Assembly: GCA_029204225.1 (NCBI GenBank)
Contig: CM055110.1
Coordinates: 1,172,675 to 1,236,674, forward strand
DNA: 64,000 nt
Origin: Diphasiastrum complanatum
Lineage: Eukaryota; Streptophyta; Lycopodiopsida; Lycopodiales; Lycopodiaceae
Direction: 5' to 3'
Shown piece after piece: positions 25,204-44,774 of the stretch. The position numbers were made by a program, and so were the translations under genes. Numbering within the stretch: the stretch's first letter is position 1; every line of letters begins with the position of its first letter. The notes under the pieces were generated by a model, which worked only from the letters and a program-made list of their open reading frames with translations, was not told the origin of the DNA and did no database searches.

Positions 25204-25790
25204 TTCCATTTTTCTAGATTTTTCGTGATTGTTGAGTCTTTTCAAGAATTTTCGTATTTTTTCTAGATTTTTTTCTAGATTTTTTTCGACTTGTTTGAGA
25301 TTTTTCAGATATTTTCGAGCCTTGTCTAGGAATTTTCGAGATTTTTCGTGATTGTTGAGTCTTTATAAGAATTTTTGTGCCTTTTTAATGTTTTTCTAGA
25401 TTTTTTCAAGCATGTTCACAATTTTTGAACTTTTTCTAGATTTTTCTAAATTGTTCGTATTTATTTAAGATTTTTCGAGCCTGTTCGAGATTTTTTTTCT
25501 AGATATTTTTTCGTTTATTTTGAGAGGTCTCTAGAATTTTCGAATTGTGTTCGAGATTTTTCTAGATTTTTCTTCGCGTTTTCTTTGAGATTTTTCTAGA
25601 ATTTTTCGAGAATTGTTGTTGATTGTTTCGTGTTTTTCGAGTTCTTTTCTAGATTTTTTTTTTTTTTGTGTGTTTTTCGAGATTTTTTGTCTAGATTTTT
25701 TGAGCAACTTTTTGAGAATATTTTTGTGTTTTTTCAAGATTTTTTTCTAGAATTTAAGAACAATTTTTGAGATTTTTTCGAAAAAAATTT
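25204..25790. repeat. T-rich TTTTTCTAGATTTTTCGAG degenerate array
   Basis: Words like TTTTTCTAGATTTTTCGTG and TTTCGAGATTTTT recur throughout, with GATTGTTGAGTCTTT twice about 125 bp apart. It starts inside gypsy integrase and mirrors the array at 23395-23770. Confidence 0.8.
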
Positions 25791-26229
25791 CGTGTGAGTT
25801 AGGATTAGGTTTAGGACGCATAGGATTTAGGACTATAGGTAGGTAGGGTTAGGTTTTTTTTTAATTTATAAACTTCAAAATAAAGAATGTGAAAAAAATT
25901 TACAAAGAAAACGAAACTTCACAGTTGAAAATTTAAAGTGCTTCTCTCTCACTTGGAAAAATCCAACAAATTGTTTTTCAAACTTTTGGCAATTCAGATC
26001 CATATCCACTAGTTTGATCATAACTTCTTCAATATTGGTCCAAAGCACACAAACTCAATACCTTTGAAAAGTAACAACAAACGTTATCAGCCTATATGGT
26101 TAGATCAATGATTGAATGTGATTTAATAGATCAAATCTACAACAGAACACGTCTAAAAAAATTTGAAGAAAGAAAACTAGCAAATCTAGAGCTACATTTC
26201 AAGATTTGTCATAACTCTTTGGATATTAC
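25791..26229. other. No recognisable gene
   Basis: Contains GGATTTAGGACTATAGGTAG-like short repeats near 25800-25850; otherwise nothing seen. Confidence 0.4.
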
Positions 26230-27787
26230 CATAGGGATCAGATCAAATCTATGTTAGCTGATGTCATGTCCCAAGGTGTCGATGTAGAACCTCTCCACTC
26301 AAAAGGGATTCTAGCAGAGATGAAGTTGAGAGCTGAGTCTGAGAGTATGAGAATTGTTAGTGCTAGGCTAAAATATATAGTTGTGAGCCCCATGGTACGT
26401 CCTGAAAGAGGGATAGCCATGTGGGAGCTAGCAAATTAGATTACCTCAACTTGGATTATGTTTTTTAAAATAAAGAGGCCTCCTATTATCAAGTAAAGGC
26501 AATACCATGAGTTTCAAGATATGTTTGATAGAGCTGAAGCTAGGATTTCTACTCTGCCATCCGCCCAGTTACCTACGTAGGGGCAACCACCACGAGGAAT
26601 AGAGGTTCTTTCCGATCTCTTACAAGCTCAAATCACCATGCCCTTCTACATGGCCGTGAAGTTTTCCAAACCCCTACGGGATGCCATATTGCATAGCTCC
26701 TAGTAGCCTGATGTACCAGATGAGTTAAGACATCCGGAAAACGAAGTGGTTCATACTGTTGACATGAGCTTACTTCATATAGGTGTTGCTAAAGCTAACA
26801 ACATCACTTTACTAGTACACTACAAATCTTAACCATACAAGCCATTCTTAATAGTGGCTCTGGCGTTAATATTATCGCCCTATCCTTAGCAAAGGCATGG
26901 GGAATATTCACATTGGAAAAGCCTAAATACAAGTTACGTATGGCTGACCAACGAATGATGACACCCGCTGGTCACATAAGCAATTTACTGATCAAAATTG
27001 TTGGTTTGATTTTCACTATAGAGTGTGTAGTCCTAGATTTACCTGATGAACCGCACACCTATCAATTCCTTCTTGGAGCACCTTGGTTAGAAATGGTCGG
27101 AGTGATTCAAGATTGGAAGAAAAAGAAAATCGTTTTTGGCAACAGAGACAGGCGCATCTCTATCGATGCCACCGAAAAGATAAAGCCTACACGCGTTGAA
27201 GATGATTGGTCTTCAACTACCTATGATGACCCCGGATAGTATCGATTCCGCCATAAAGAGTCATTACGTGTAGAGTATATGTATCATCAATCGGGGACAT
27301 GCCTTGGTGACCATCGATTGTGTCAATGCCACTGTGCACAAGAAGTTCAAGAAGAGGACCCAATTGAATCACTATACACTCCACAAATATCAACACTCCC
27401 ATCTTGCCCTTGTACATGATAGATGCACTCCCTATTGAGTGGATGCCTAAAGATGCCTTTGTTGTGGACATATCCACCAATGAGGATGGCATTCTTACTG
27501 GGGGAGAACATGAGTTATCTGACAACCAGCTAATTCACTTGCTGGATCTCGAGCGTTTAGGAAAGCATCGTATACCAAAAGAGATTAAGCTTCCATCACC
27601 ATTGGCTTGTGTGCAATATCCACAACTAATCAACACTTGTGTATACCGACCCAAACTAAAAGTCTATCAATGGGATGTACACAATGATGAAATCTTGGAC
27701 ACCATTGACGAAGACTTAGTTCGTGACAAAACACAAAAACACCCATGCATGCCTCCCACTACAATCCACAAACATCCCGCATGCTAG
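26230..27787 (+). pseudogene. Ty3/gypsy gag-protease region, broken
   Basis: Frames in this stretch carry a helical gag-like piece (26251-26439), then an aspartic protease: AILNSGSGVNIIALSLAKAW in place of the usual DTGA/DSGS box (the catalytic Asp reads Asn), ADQRMMTPAGHI, FLLGAPWLEMVGVIQDW. A linker continues to 27787. Stops at 26439, 26833 and 27239 and several frame changes show decay. It is collinear with the RT at 28.9 kb and is probably the same gypsy insertion, split by an LTR-like block. Confidence 0.7.
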
Positions 27788-28232
27788 CAAACAAATCAAG
27801 GGTTGATGTACGATTGACTGATAAAAAATTCCAAATGCGTGAAAAGCTGAAACAGCCAATCAAACCTTTGATTTAAAATCAGAAAAATCCTAGTCAAGCT
27901 TCATCATCTACAAGAAAATCTATAGAGGATATTCCTAATATCCCACACGAGGTAGTTGAAGAAACAAAATGTTTCTATTACCAAATCTCTACTAGCTAAC
28001 CTGATGAAAAGACACGAAGCAAAAATGTTCGCGAACATCCTGACGAAAAGACATGAATGTGAAATATTCGCGAAAGAAAAATGTTCGTGACACAACAAGA
28101 GAAAGTCAGATGACACGAAGGTCAAACAACTTGAAGCGACATGAAAATCTTCGTGACACTTTGCGACATTCACGCTCCAAAGGATCAAGAAAATCTTACA
28201 AGTACCATGAAGTACAAATCCCTAATTTGATA
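27788..28232. other. Linker or degenerate gypsy sequence
   Basis: Continues from the gypsy linker; contains the 14-bp palindrome ATGTTCGCGAACAT near 28025 and variants of ATGTTCGTGACAC. No confident coding. Confidence 0.4.
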
Positions 28233-28890
28233 TGATGACGTCAGCAAAAGAGCGTTAAGTTGTGCCTAACCCACCACTCTTGTAATCCATGATTAGTTAT
28301 AGATTGTTTATTCTATCTAGTCAGAGATGCTACTCTGAATGTATGCAATTACTAGATGTATAAAATACATACAGAAGTAGATAGACTATACAGAATAGAA
28401 GTCCTTCTGTGATCGAGACAATTTTGTAAGAGGATCAAAAGATCCAAGAAGTCCGCTAGTAAGCAAGACATTATTCATGGGAGAACGCCGCTTCTCTCAC
28501 GTTGATGCGCTATGTGGGTCTGTCACACAGTGCTTGAAACAAAGAGGATCAATAGATGATGTTGTGGCTGCTATGCACATATCACTCTAAATCTTCTCTG
28601 ATCTTGAATAAATTGTTGTCTACTATTGTTCGTGTCTCTCATTCACTTGTTTTATCAATTCCGCACACTGGTTCAATCTTGTTGAATGTTGTATTAATCT
28701 ATAACATAGATCAGCAGTGTCTGTCTACTTTCTGGAAGATTGTATGAATGATATAGCAGGCAGTGACCAACAATCATATATGAAATTTATCCGAATTGAA
28801 TTCGTTCACAACTTCAGTTTAGTAATATTAATTTCAGAGCTCATTTAAGTTTCGTTTCGTTTCGTTTCGTCTCAGAGCCTGATTGATCTT
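28233..28890 (+). mobile_element. LTR-like block inside gypsy element
   Basis: Starts near TGATGACGTCAGC (an ocs/as-1-type TGACGTCA box) and has a TATAAAATAC TATA-like site near 28359, followed by a long non-coding leader and (TTCGT)4 at about 28851-28870. It separates the gypsy protease from RT. An LTR of a nested insertion is the simplest reading; ends are not proven. Confidence 0.4.
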
Positions 28891-28896
28891 TGCACA

Positions 28897-29901
28897 ATGA
28901 TTTTTCAATTTCCATCAGTAGTTGATGATCCACTTTATGATGTTCCCCAACATTTTAAGGATTATACCACTGATGATGTCATCATTAGTATGGTTAAGCC
29001 AAAACGAGAGACTCAACCACCATCAACTTCTTGTGAAGGACCTGCAAAGACCATACCTCTTAATCTGAAGGATGATGACGAAGACATCTACCGTATCATA
29101 CATGTAGGAGCCCACCTCAACACTACCCAATTACGGGATTTGGAAAAGTTATTACGCAAATACAAAGATGTGTTTGCATGGAATTATAAAGACATGAAAG
29201 GAGTTCCTCCTGATGTTGTTGTCCATACAATCCCATTGCAGGATGGTGCTATACATGTCCAAGCGAAACCTTATCGCACCAATCCTACCTATCGCGAGAA
29301 GATACGAGAAGATATTTAGAAGCTTCTCAATGTTGGTTTCATTTATAAAATCGAGCATACCAGTTGGGTATCACCAATTGTGGTGGTCCCAAAGAAGAAC
29401 AGTAAACTCCGTATCTACGTGGATTTGAAGACACTTAATGATCAAATGACCACTTTCCCTTGCCTCTGACTACACAAATCCTCAAAGATCGTTTCAAAAC
29501 GGCTTTTGTTACAAAGTTTGGTACTTTTGCGTATAACGTTATGCCATTCGGTCTGTGCAATTCCCCATCCACATTTGAAAGGGTGATGCAACAAGCTTTC
29601 AAAGATCTGTTGCACAAAAGTCAAGATTTATCTCGATGATCTTGGTGTGCATTCCTCTCAAGATAAGCATATCGATGCCCTTGAACAAGTGTTCATTCGA
29701 TGTTGCAGGTTCGGAATTTCATTGAATCCCGACAAGTGCCAAATCTGGGTTATCCATGGTGTGGTACTGGGCCATATTATTTCTCAAAATGGTATTGCCA
29801 CTGATCCCGAAAAGATCAGAGTCATTCTTGAAATGCCCCTACCTGGCACAGTGAAAGAAACATCTTTCTGGGCCACACAGGTTATTATCGAATTTTTATA
29901 A
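28897..29901 (+). pseudogene. Ty3/gypsy reverse transcriptase, broken
   Basis: Plus strand: RDLEKLLRKYKDVFAWNYKD, VHTIPLQDGAIHVQAKPYR, a stop at 29319, FIYKIEHTSWVSPIVVVPKK (RT fingers), LRIYVDLKTLNDQ (motif A region), FAYNVMPFGLCNSPSTFERV (motif B), then in another frame KIYLDDLGVHSS with the catalytic YLDD, and GISLNPDKCQIW, VLGHIISQNGIATDPEK. The order is standard for gypsy RT. Frameshifts near 29455 and 29610 and a stop inactivate it. Confidence 0.9.
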
Positions 29902-29939
29902 TACACTACGCCGATAAAGCGTTGTTAGTATAGCAAATG

Positions 29940-30295
29940 TTACTGATCCAAGGTGGCCTTTGAAGATCTTAAACATGTTTTAGTTATTGCACCCATTCTT
30001 CGCATGCCTGATTATACTAAGGAGTTGCATGTGCATACGGACGCAAGTAAGTATGCCATTGGCGCTGTTTTAACGCAATCCAGAGAATTCGGATAGGATT
30101 TCCCAATACATTTCCTAACCTGTTAGCTTGTTCCAGCTGAGGTTAACTATTCCACAACAGATCAAGAAGCACTAGCAATGGTCTATGTTGTTCAACAATT
30201 TCGACATTATTTGCCAGGCTAGCTTTTTATTTTCTATACCGACCATCATGCTCTTCTTTACCTATTGTGTGAAAATTATGTGGATGGGGCCAACT
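29940..30295 (+). pseudogene. Ty3/gypsy RNase H, broken
   Basis: Follows the RT after about 40 bp: HVHTDASKYAIGAVLTQSRE (catalytic Asp), NYSTTDQEALAMVYVVQQFR (Glu) and FYTDHHALLYLL (Asp). In-frame stops occur at about 30097 and 30222. Integrase is absent: after 30300 the sequence becomes non-coding, with a TATAAATAG site near 30443. Confidence 0.88.
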
Positions 30296-30839
30296 TGATC
30301 CAGACGACTTTCTTTTATTGTTTTATGTACATATTTCCTAAGATTGTGTGGTCATTGTCAAGCTAGTCAATCTAGACCATTGCCATTGATGGATAATGGA
30401 GTTTCTTCTAGAACTTTCCAAATGAGGCCTACTATAGCTATAAATAGCTTAATACTTTATCATTTTAATACTTGATGTACATACCTTATTTTGGTAATGA
30501 TATTGGAGGAGGGAGATTGATCTCTACATTTTATAGAATTTCCTCATTTGTCTTGCTTCCGTGAATGATGACCATGGCTTGTTTTTTATGCATCTTTATG
30601 AATGTTATGCTCTTTAATTTTTGAATTTATTACAGGTCCAAAATAGGTCATTCATTATATTTGATCCACTTAAAGAGTTCGAAGACCTTTTGGATGTTTC
30701 TATATCTTGACTAAATTTCTTAGTTAGAGATTGTGTAGACAACCTTGCCATATTTAGATTTGTTCCTTTATGCATGAAACTTTCATAGCCACAACCAAAT
30801 TTTGGTGTGGGAAGCAACTATGAAAAAGGACATGACACT
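30296..30839. other. Non-coding, possibly LTR-derived
   Basis: Contains GCTATAAATAGC near 30441 and no gene. Confidence 0.35.
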
Positions 30840-31160
30840 TGGAAATAAGAGGATCTTCCACATGTTACGAAACAAATGGATTTACAGAATAAAATACAAT
30901 GAATATGGCTCAATAACAAATATCAAGACTAATCTTGTAGTCAAAGGCTATGCTTAGAGTAAAGGTATTGATTATGAGAAAACATTTGATCATTTGGCGA
31001 AGTGGACAACTTTATGCTTGGGTATTACAATCACATCACACTTTGATTGGAGACTTCATCGGATGCATATGAAGGTGGCATTTTTGGATGGAGATCTTGA
31101 AGAAAAAATTGATATATTGCAACCAAAGGTATTTAGTATTGATGAACTTGAAGGAAAGCC
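30840..31160 (+). pseudogene. Copia RT relic, very degenerate
   Basis: NKWIYRIKYNEYGSITNIKT, LVVKGYA, stop, SKGIDYEKTFDHLAKW, ITSHFDWRLHRMHMKVAFLD, GDLEEKID are decayed versions of the copia RT entry (KW.YRIKYN.DGSI..YKA, GIDYEETFAPVAK, QLDVK.AFLNG.LEEEI). Old fragment only. Confidence 0.8.
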
Positions 31161-31861
31161 TTCAATAAGTGGTGACTTGTTGAGGATGTCCCTTTTCCTC
31201 TACTCAAGGATAATACTTAATTTGATGTCATTGAATCACACAACTCACCACCTCATTAAGCGGTGTTCATGAGGATGTCCCTTTCCTCTACTCAAGGATA
31301 ATACATAATTTGATTTCAAAGAATCACACAAATGAGGACATACAAGAGAGACACACCTAGAGACAACAATCACAAGTCCAAATTTGATACTCGAACTAAT
31401 TATCGAAATTCAATACTAATACTCCATATATTGCATACTACATATAAATAATAACACTCGGGGTAGTCAAATGGGTATTTGAATGCGTTTTGCATACAAA
31501 ATGTAGTAACTGTAATTATTTTGTAAAAAACAATGTTTGTGTTTTGCAATTTTAGAACTTGAACTTTGTCGAAGCATGCATTTTCTTGTTTTGGCACTAA
31601 AGTCCAAGTGTTTGTATGTTATAATTTTTCTTCAAGAATCAAAATTTTGCATCGGTATGACAAACCAATTCACTAGATTGGTATTCAAAGATATGCACAT
31701 TTCTAAAACAATGACTAAAGGTATTTGTTTTTTGTGTCATCTTTTGAGAGATAATTACTCTGGTTTTTCTAGGGCTCACATGGCTTCACTTAGTGCAAGT
31801 TCTTGCAAATTAAATGGTTACAAATAAGCATTATAAGAGAAAATCTTCATGATTTGAATTC
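31161..31861. other. Downstream flank of SCPL gene
   Basis: No gene recognised. It should contain the 3' UTR and polyadenylation region of the minus-strand carboxypeptidase gene (stop codon at 31862-31864). A 40-bp segment (GATGTCCC..TCAAGGATAATAC) is repeated at about 31184 and 31272. Confidence 0.5.
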
Positions 31862-38345
<6,484 letters not shown>

Positions 38346-40680
38346 GGTGGATCTGGATGGGAAGCTTTCTTCACAGGAGCAGCAAATAGATCAAGAAAAA
38401 ATGGAGGCCACAATTGGAAGCGCAGAATGAAGCATAGCAGGGACTGAGCATGTGATCAGATCAGAATATGAAAGCGAAGCAGGGGGAGGCAAGTCGCCAT
38501 TACTTCTTGCCAAAATTGAGTTGCAACGTATAAAGGTTTGTCCTCCAATAATAAGTGGTGTGTGGGTGAGGCCTCCTTTGCTCTCCTTCAGGACAGGAAC
38601 TGCATTCCCAATAGGGACAATATGTAACAGAAGAAAACAAGAATACAATGAGCAGTTAGAGGGATTGCTTGAACGACCCTTCTTGGTCTCCACACAGCTT
38701 CAATTAGCTGCTATATGTAGCCTTGTTTATTGCATAATTTTGTGTATAAAAGGCAATTCTCCATAACCTTATCATTCATGTGAATGGCTTCGTCTTTGGA
38801 CCACTATGAGAATAATCATATGTCTCCTCGGAAGCTTGTGGCACGTCTCTATGAGATGATTTGCTGAAAACACGCGTCGCAAGCCCGCAAAATCTTGTAG
38901 TGAAGATTCTATACTTTGAAAGGATATCTTTATTGGGAAAATAAGCTGCCAAAGCAATCGCTGCTGGCGAGACTGTGCAGCTACTGTCTGAAGCGATGGC
39001 AGCTGCATAACTGAAAAGAATGCCTAGCAGTCAAACAGGCACAGACCCATGTAGAGATAGATTATAAAGGGCGGACGCCTGGAGGGAACTCTCATATCTA
39101 GCCAGAATTCTTGCACTGCATGATCCTTGATGATAGCAGCAGCAATGCTGAGGTGATAAGGTGGCTGGCCCACCTGCAGTTATCTAGGTTTTTTCCTCTT
39201 GTAGGATGCAAGCTCAGATTTTTACGTGATACATCATCGATGCTAGCTTGCAAGAAAGCTTAAAGGATTCGTCAGTAGAAAGGCAATTACATCAGCAGGA
39301 AAGCTTCCATCTCGACCAGCACGTTTCCCTTGCATGAAGGGCAAGCTTGATATGTTTGTCTCGATTTGAAGTTCTTGGCTAGTACGTCCCTGCATGATCT
39401 GAAGCTTCAACCTTGACTAGTTCTTCCTAATTTCGAAAGCTGCAGCTTACAAACTGGGCTGGATCTGGAGCCGCGAAGAATGAGATGTATTGTAGATTGC
39501 AGCAAGCTGAGTGCAAAGGCGCTGTGGTCCTGGTCTGCCTAGAAGAACCTTCCATGGAGAACCTGCTGCCCATTGCCCTCCTCAATTCAACCAGCTCTAC
39601 TGCAATCCGGCATCTGTTCTGGTCCCTAAGCTATACTTTTACCCCACTTTGAGAATTTTTGGGAGACACGGAAGCAAATGTGCGAATTCAGTAATAAAAT
39701 GAGACAGGTAATGATTAGATTCCATTAGAAAGTAGTTGAATATTGCCGTTGGTCTGAGATCAATAGGGCCAGATCTACCATGATACTGGCTAGCAATTTC
39801 CTCAGGCAACACTGGTGAAACTTCCCAGCTGGGAGATCACATGCGTGAACCAACACAAACTCATAGCAATCTCATGCTACAAGCAAAACTCTTTACCAAG
39901 ATAACCTGAGGATTAGCTCAAAGTTATTGTAAGGCCAATATCCCACGGGCTTGCACTCAGGAAGGATCCTTCCTAAGAGGCCTACCTCCACCTAATCCTG
40001 TCAAATCCCCCCCTTTCCCATTGCAGCTCCGTAAGCATAAATGTAGGTGTACTACCAGCAAACCTCTCCATCTATGGTGGCTGGTAAAGCTCAACATCTT
40101 GCTCAGAAGCCAGAGCAATTGCCTGATCAGCACTATAGAAGAGAAATGCATCCGGGTATATTTTATGATTCCATCACCCACCCACCATGAGCTGGAGCAT
40201 GTGCCCTGAGTGAGTGCATGAACCTTATCTTATCTTAAAGTCTTTGAAAGATCTATCTAATCTAGCAGGCAAAAGGTTGGATGCAATCCTATGTTCCACT
40301 TCCACCCACGTTCCTAATCCCTGTTCATGTTGTTGATTTTTTTTGTAGTTAAGCTGTCCTTGACTTGAATTTCCCAGCATTTGATGAGTTGAGGCTCCAC
40401 TTCCGTTGTGGGATGGGGATAGGATGGCCATTGCTGGGCTGCATTCCCAGGCTTATGCTTGCAGCCTTAATCCCCTCCCCCTCCCCCACACCCACATTTA
40501 CAAGAGAGGTACAGCTTGATTCAGACAAGTGGTTTAATCAGTTATATCAATATAAGTGCATTATAAAAGCAGCTTTCCAGACTGTATTTCATGTCTGCAA
40601 ATTGGGTGGGTGGTCCATCCTGTTGTGCATTGTCCTTTTCTACTTTGACTTGTGCATTTGCATTGCAGCAGGTACATCAG
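38346..40680. other. SCPL upstream region, no other gene recognised
   Basis: Should hold the SCPL 5' UTR and promoter. I see no clear minus-strand TATA box within the first 300 bp. Small open frames (38452-38766, 38772-39008, 39511-39702, 40365-40697) show no domain and no exon-like continuation. Confidence 0.45.
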
Positions 40681-41745
40681 CCAATTTTCGTATTTGACCC
40701 GCAAATGTGCCCCATGCCACACCTCCCGTGGGAATTTCTTGGGCCATGCCACTTTTTGTGAGCGGTAAATACTAAAGTCCACATGTTGGGGCGGAGGGCC
40801 CATGGCCTCGTTGGGTCATGGTACTTTTGGGGAGGAGGACATTTTGGGCATAGAGGGTCTGTGGCCCAAGAGCAGGAGCAACATGAGGGCAAGGACCTCA
40901 TATGCAACCTGCCTTGGTGCGTTACATAATGTAAATTCCGAGTATTTTTTGTCGCTCGGGAGGTCACATGTTTGTAATGTCATAACCCTGAGCCAACTCA
41001 CCCAATGGGGTTGGCTCTCTGGGTTAGCTTGCCATCCAAAATTTCTTTTGTCCCAAGTTAGCCCTTACGTTGGAAATCAAATGCAATTATGTCAACTCTA
41101 TGACATTGTGCCACATAATCCCTTGGAGTTTGTCCACAGAAGAAAAAAAAAAAAAAAAACGGTCTTTACATATTTGGGTAAACCCCTCAGTTGGGGGCGT
41201 TATGCCCGTGAGGGCCAAGGGCTTTATACCCGTGAGGGCACTTGCCAAGGGGTGGGAGCCCGAGGGCAAGTAATTGAATGGTTGTAAAGCACCTGCCCTG
41301 AGGGCTTTACCCAACATAAACACCTTCAGGTTTTTGCACTAATTTTGCTTGCCTAAGCTTTTATGAGCATAAAGCCCTTGCGCAAGCAAGCTACCTGGGC
41401 CACTGTAACCATAATGGTCTCTTTAGGCTTTGAGGAGAGCATTATGCTCATGGTGTTTACATATTGAAGAATGGATGTTTATTTAGTAGCATTTGCACTC
41501 TGTTTAGATGTTGTAAAAGTAAACCCCACATGCCATAGGGTGGGGGAGTTTTTTGAGCAATGGCACCTTTTTTTTTTTTTCGGGGGGGGGGGGGGGTGGG
41601 GGAGGTGACCCTCCAAGGCCATTCATCCAGGGAAGGGCCTTCGGCCGAGGCAAGAGTGCTTCCCACAATGGAATGGCCAGGAGGTGACCTTCCATCGTGT
41701 GAAGACCTTTTTTACATTTTTTTTTTTGTTTTTTGCCGTAATTTT
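40681..41745. repeat. GC-rich dispersed-repeat region
   Basis: Many CCCGTGAGGGC, GGGCTTTA and AAGGGCCTTCGG words, an A17 tract near 41143, and a T/G homopolymer boundary near 41567-41596. GTGAGGGCCAAGGGCTTTAT lies beside a variant 30 bp on. No gene. Confidence 0.5.
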
Positions 41746-41749
41746 TTTT

Positions 41750-41812
41750 ACATGCACCTTCCGCGCGGAAGGTCATGTAACACACACCTTCTGCCTCCCA
41801 AAAGGTGCATGT
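41750..41812. repeat. Nested palindrome (ACCTTCCGCGCGGAAGGT core)
   Basis: 41750-41778 is a near-perfect dyad with ACATG arms and an ACCTTCCGCGCGGAAGGT centre. ACATGCACCTT at 41750-41760 can also pair with AAGGTGCATGT at 41802-41812, giving an alternative larger stem. It is flanked by poly-T on the left and poly-A on the right, as in a foldback element. Confidence 0.8.
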
Positions 41813-44774
41813 AAAACATTTTGGAAAAAAAAAGGAGGCGGAGAATTACGTTCTGTGAGACACCTCCTTTTGTTCATTAAAACGCAAAAAATGATTGTAC
41901 GAATGGGGAATGGATTTTTATCAACCTTTGCACCATGTGGAATTGTGTAATATTATGGCAAGATTGTTATGTCTAGTCATAATTGAACGATCGTTGAAAT
42001 TCATGCAAAAGGTCACTTCAAAAAATCCTTTCCAAAGCGCAAAGGTTTGGCACAACATGTCACTTTACGAATGAACTTCATGTCTTGGATGACAATCTTT
42101 TACATGTTATAGAATACAATATGCCCTTCCAACTTCTAAAGAGTCATGCCACAATCTACTTATGAAAGTTTTTATGAACTTCCAAAATCATATTATGTCA
42201 TCATGTCATTTTCATGTGGTTTAAATTTATCTTATGGTCTCAAGAACAACAATATCCACCAAATTTACATGCAACATTGTGAGTTCCTAAGAAAAACCAT
42301 TCTTTGCATGATTTGATGCTCTTTGAGAATGAAGAGTAAAATGCCATGTGGATCTTTTACCTACATGCAATTTGGCTACATTTTGGCATAGTGTATTTGG
42401 AGGTTGAAACTTGATACTTTCTTGGCCTTTAGTTGTCCTTCAATCATTTTAAAAAGACATTAGGTTGAAGAGTAAAATTTCGTGCTTGCAAGAAACTTTC
42501 GAAAAATTAACACCATAATGAAGCAATAAAACACTACAAAAACAAGAACAATGTGATATTGTACACAAAGGCCTTGCCATGTCACATTGTCATATTTCAA
42601 CCTTTTGTGGGCAAGGGCCCTCCTTGCAAAGAACACCTGAGGCCCACGGGTCTTCCACGACATAATGCATTGTTTGAAAGTTTTTTATCTCATAAATTAT
42701 GGAGAGAATCATTGATGCTTTCACTCAAGGACGAGAATTCTGAACAAAATGATTGGTTATTTCACTTGCAAGCAAATTTTGCCTCAAATTTTGGAACAAC
42801 GAGTGGATATTTCAATTGCAAGAATATTATACGTCTGGAGATACATCCAAAATACAAAGAAACATTTAAGACTTGACATTACGTGAAGATTAAAAGAATG
42901 TAAAAGAATAGCTTAGTAAAATTTTGATGGTTGTTCTTAATTTTCATAGGCAAATGTTTTATGGATTGCAATGGTTTTTTTTTGTTAATCCAACAATTTC
43001 AACATTATGGCAAGGGTTCCATGACATAATACCACAATAATAACTCACAAACATACACTTAAAATTTCAATAGATAATAACAAAGTTCAGTAAAATCAAT
43101 AGAAACTTCAATCTCTTATGATCATACAACATTCATCTTTTTGTCACCAGTTTGGACTTGTTGTAAGTCTAAAATTACTAAATACCAGCTTGTTATTGAG
43201 TTCACATAAGATATCTGACACTAATTAGATGAAAGTAAAAACTGCCACAGATCTTTGAGATCAACAAAGGCGTATTTAGCTTGGTAATCTGCACCATAGT
43301 TGTTGTGAAAATAATAATAAGATGTACACACAGATGATTGATTCTTTGATTTTTCATGCAATAGCATCAATCTGTTGCTATGTAAGTTAAAGTAGCATGC
43401 GAGCATGATAAGATAAATAAGATATAATACACTTTTCAGTTGATTCAGTCTGCCTGTCATCACCATGCTTTGAGGGCCAACAATTTCTCCTTATTCATGA
43501 ATGGACTTGTTTAGTATTTTATAAAAATTCAATCCATTCACAAATAATCAATTTTGACCAATGTAGTTACTATTTTTAACTATCTTTTGGCATTAACTAG
43601 TAGAATTAATTATTTAAATCAGGAGCCGACTAATAAGTTTGATTGTTTCAATTTGAAAAAAATACTCTTTCACTAGCTGCTTTTGTAATGGCATAGCATT
43701 TTATCATTTCTCAATTATCATCTCCCATTTTCCATTTCCTAGGTGGAAAACATTTCGCAAACTATGTTGTTGAATTGAGGGACTAATTTTCAAATATGAT
43801 TGTGATCTCATATCAAATTAGAGAGCAAGATACGGATAATTGGCAGGCAGTGCAGTAACAAAGTTACTTCTATTTTTCTCTAACTTTCACATGTAGATAT
43901 GAAATATTAAAATTGTGTTTGCTTCCATATGCAGCTTTGTGACTGATTCTTGTTCATAGAAAATGATGTGTTACACATCTAAAAGACACTCAAGATAAGG
44001 TTGCACATGGTGTGCAAGTAATTTGAGGTCCAATTGTATCAAAACCATACCAACTTTTTGTACGGTTTGGGTACATGAGTTTTAATCATCAAACATGGTA
44101 CAATGTCATATCAAGTACAATGCAGCAATGTTTGTCAATGCGATGTGATATAGACATGCATGAAAGTTGAAGTGAATCATTTAGAAAAATCCATATATTT
44201 TTCTATGCTTTAAAGTCTTGACAATGGCTTGTACCATCAACAAACAAAAGTACATGCAAGTGAATAAATGCACTTGCGGCACATTCTCAAGATCTGGAAG
44301 AGCTCAATGAGTGAAAGCTGTGGCTGATGGATGCACATGTTGTTGTCAATGTCCAATCTCAAAACAAATATGTAGACAAAATACATATGTTTGCATGGAG
44401 TGAACTTCTCCTATGCCAGCATGCACTTGAAATCCTCACAAGTACATGTTGGAGAGTCACAAATTTTGAGTATGTAAATGGTGCCATCTGGAGTAGATGC
44501 AAAACTTTGGACATGTGGGCAAGCGACATCTCCATTTCTAATGTGCATTTGTTCCTTCACCACATTGGCCTTTAGACCAATTGCCCTTATAATTCAATCG
44601 TTTACAACTTGAGAAATTGAGTTCCTTCTTCTTGGCTTTGATCGTTGTAAAGACATTCCAAGCTCTTCCGTTAATGTGAATGCAATGGAACCAACTTCTA
44701 GAATCCCAGAGACTTGGAGAGGTGGTGTAGGAGTGAACTCCAACATATACCTCTCCTTTGTTTAGATAATCCGT
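41813..44774. other. No recognisable gene
   Basis: AT-rich with short unconserved frames. GGGCAAGGGCCCTCCTTGC near 42610 belongs to the GC-rich repeat family. Otherwise nothing seen. Confidence 0.5.

Noticed and set aside
38391-38766. Open frames upstream of SCPL as a divergent gene
   Set aside because: No recognisable protein; the region overlaps the likely 5' UTR and promoter.
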